In this document: positions 20,822 to 20,850 of the stretch, one piece after another
How positions within the stretch are numbered: position 1 is the first letter of the stretch
Layout of the letters: each line of letters opens with the position of its first letter
Assembly (NCBI GenBank): GCA_001632435.1
Contig: KV424020.1
Span: 88,765 to 109,614 of the forward strand
Length of the DNA stretch: 20,850 bases
Source: Calocera cornea HHB12733
Lineage: Eukaryota; Basidiomycota; Dacrymycetes; Dacrymycetales; Dacrymycetaceae
Direction of reading: 5' to 3'
Notes under the pieces: generated by a model
What the model was told of the DNA's origin: nothing
What the model saw: only the letters and a program-made list of their open reading frames with translations
The model's database searches: none
Translations under genes and position numbers: made by a program

Positions 20822-20850
20822 CAGGGGACGTCGCGCGTCTAAGTCCCCTG
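20822..20850. repeat. Hairpin 4: 8-bp perfect stem, 13-nt loop, at the window end
   Basis: CAGGGGAC at 20822-20829 pairs with GTCCCCTG at 20843-20850, the last base of the window. The stem may continue beyond the window. Confidence 0.8.

Noticed and set aside
20786..20850. Hairpins read as intrinsic transcription terminators
   Set aside because: No T-tract follows them, there is no upstream gene, and the host is eukaryotic.

Overview
The window is nuclear DNA of a filamentous basidiomycete, most likely an agaricomycete. Coding sequence is GC-rich and split by many very short introns (45-82 nt) with GT..AG ends. The four recognisable gene products are all typical of that group: an F-box/LRR-like protein, an aminoglycoside-phosphotransferase-like (APH) kinase, and two very large NACHT-WD40 (NLR/STAND) proteins. 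No bacterial operon signals, tRNA, rRNA, CRISPR array or complete transposon is visible.

Layout. 1-1529: gene-free, built from degenerate tandem repeats (a GGGAGAC heptamer, a 198-bp duplication, a 14-bp minisatellite). 1530-3159 (-): F-box protein, 4 exons, 482 aa. 3668-5278 (-): APH-like protein, 5 exons, 463 aa. 5279-7074: no convincing gene, but an LTR/promoter-like stretch with a TATA box. 7075-12489 (-): NLR-A, 10 exons, 1646 aa. 12490-13348: 859-bp shared divergent promoter region. 13349-18611 (+): NLR-B, 9 exons, 1619 aa. 18612-20649: no convincing gene. 20650-20850: a cluster of four perfect-stem hairpins built around an iterated ATCAGC/GCTGAT motif.

The centrepiece is the head-to-head NLR pair. 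Both proteins have the same architecture: N-terminal C2-like module, helical bundle (possibly MLKL/HeLo-like), NACHT NTPase with intact Walker A and B, post-NACHT helical region, 14 WD40 repeats (two seven-bladed propellers) and a conserved C-terminal tail. Nine introns sit at homologous positions in identical phases, and five internal coding exons have identical lengths (160, 113, 51, 196, 156 nt). The pair therefore arose by an inverted duplication. The WD40 repeats, however, resemble their neighbours within each protein more than their counterparts in the paralog. By analogy with fungal HET/NWD proteins and plant divergent NLR pairs, the inferred role is recognition of non-self or pathogen ligands through the WD40 arrays, coupled to NACHT oligomerisation and an N-terminal cell-death or membrane effector. 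Function is inferred; domain content and gene structure are read from the sequence.
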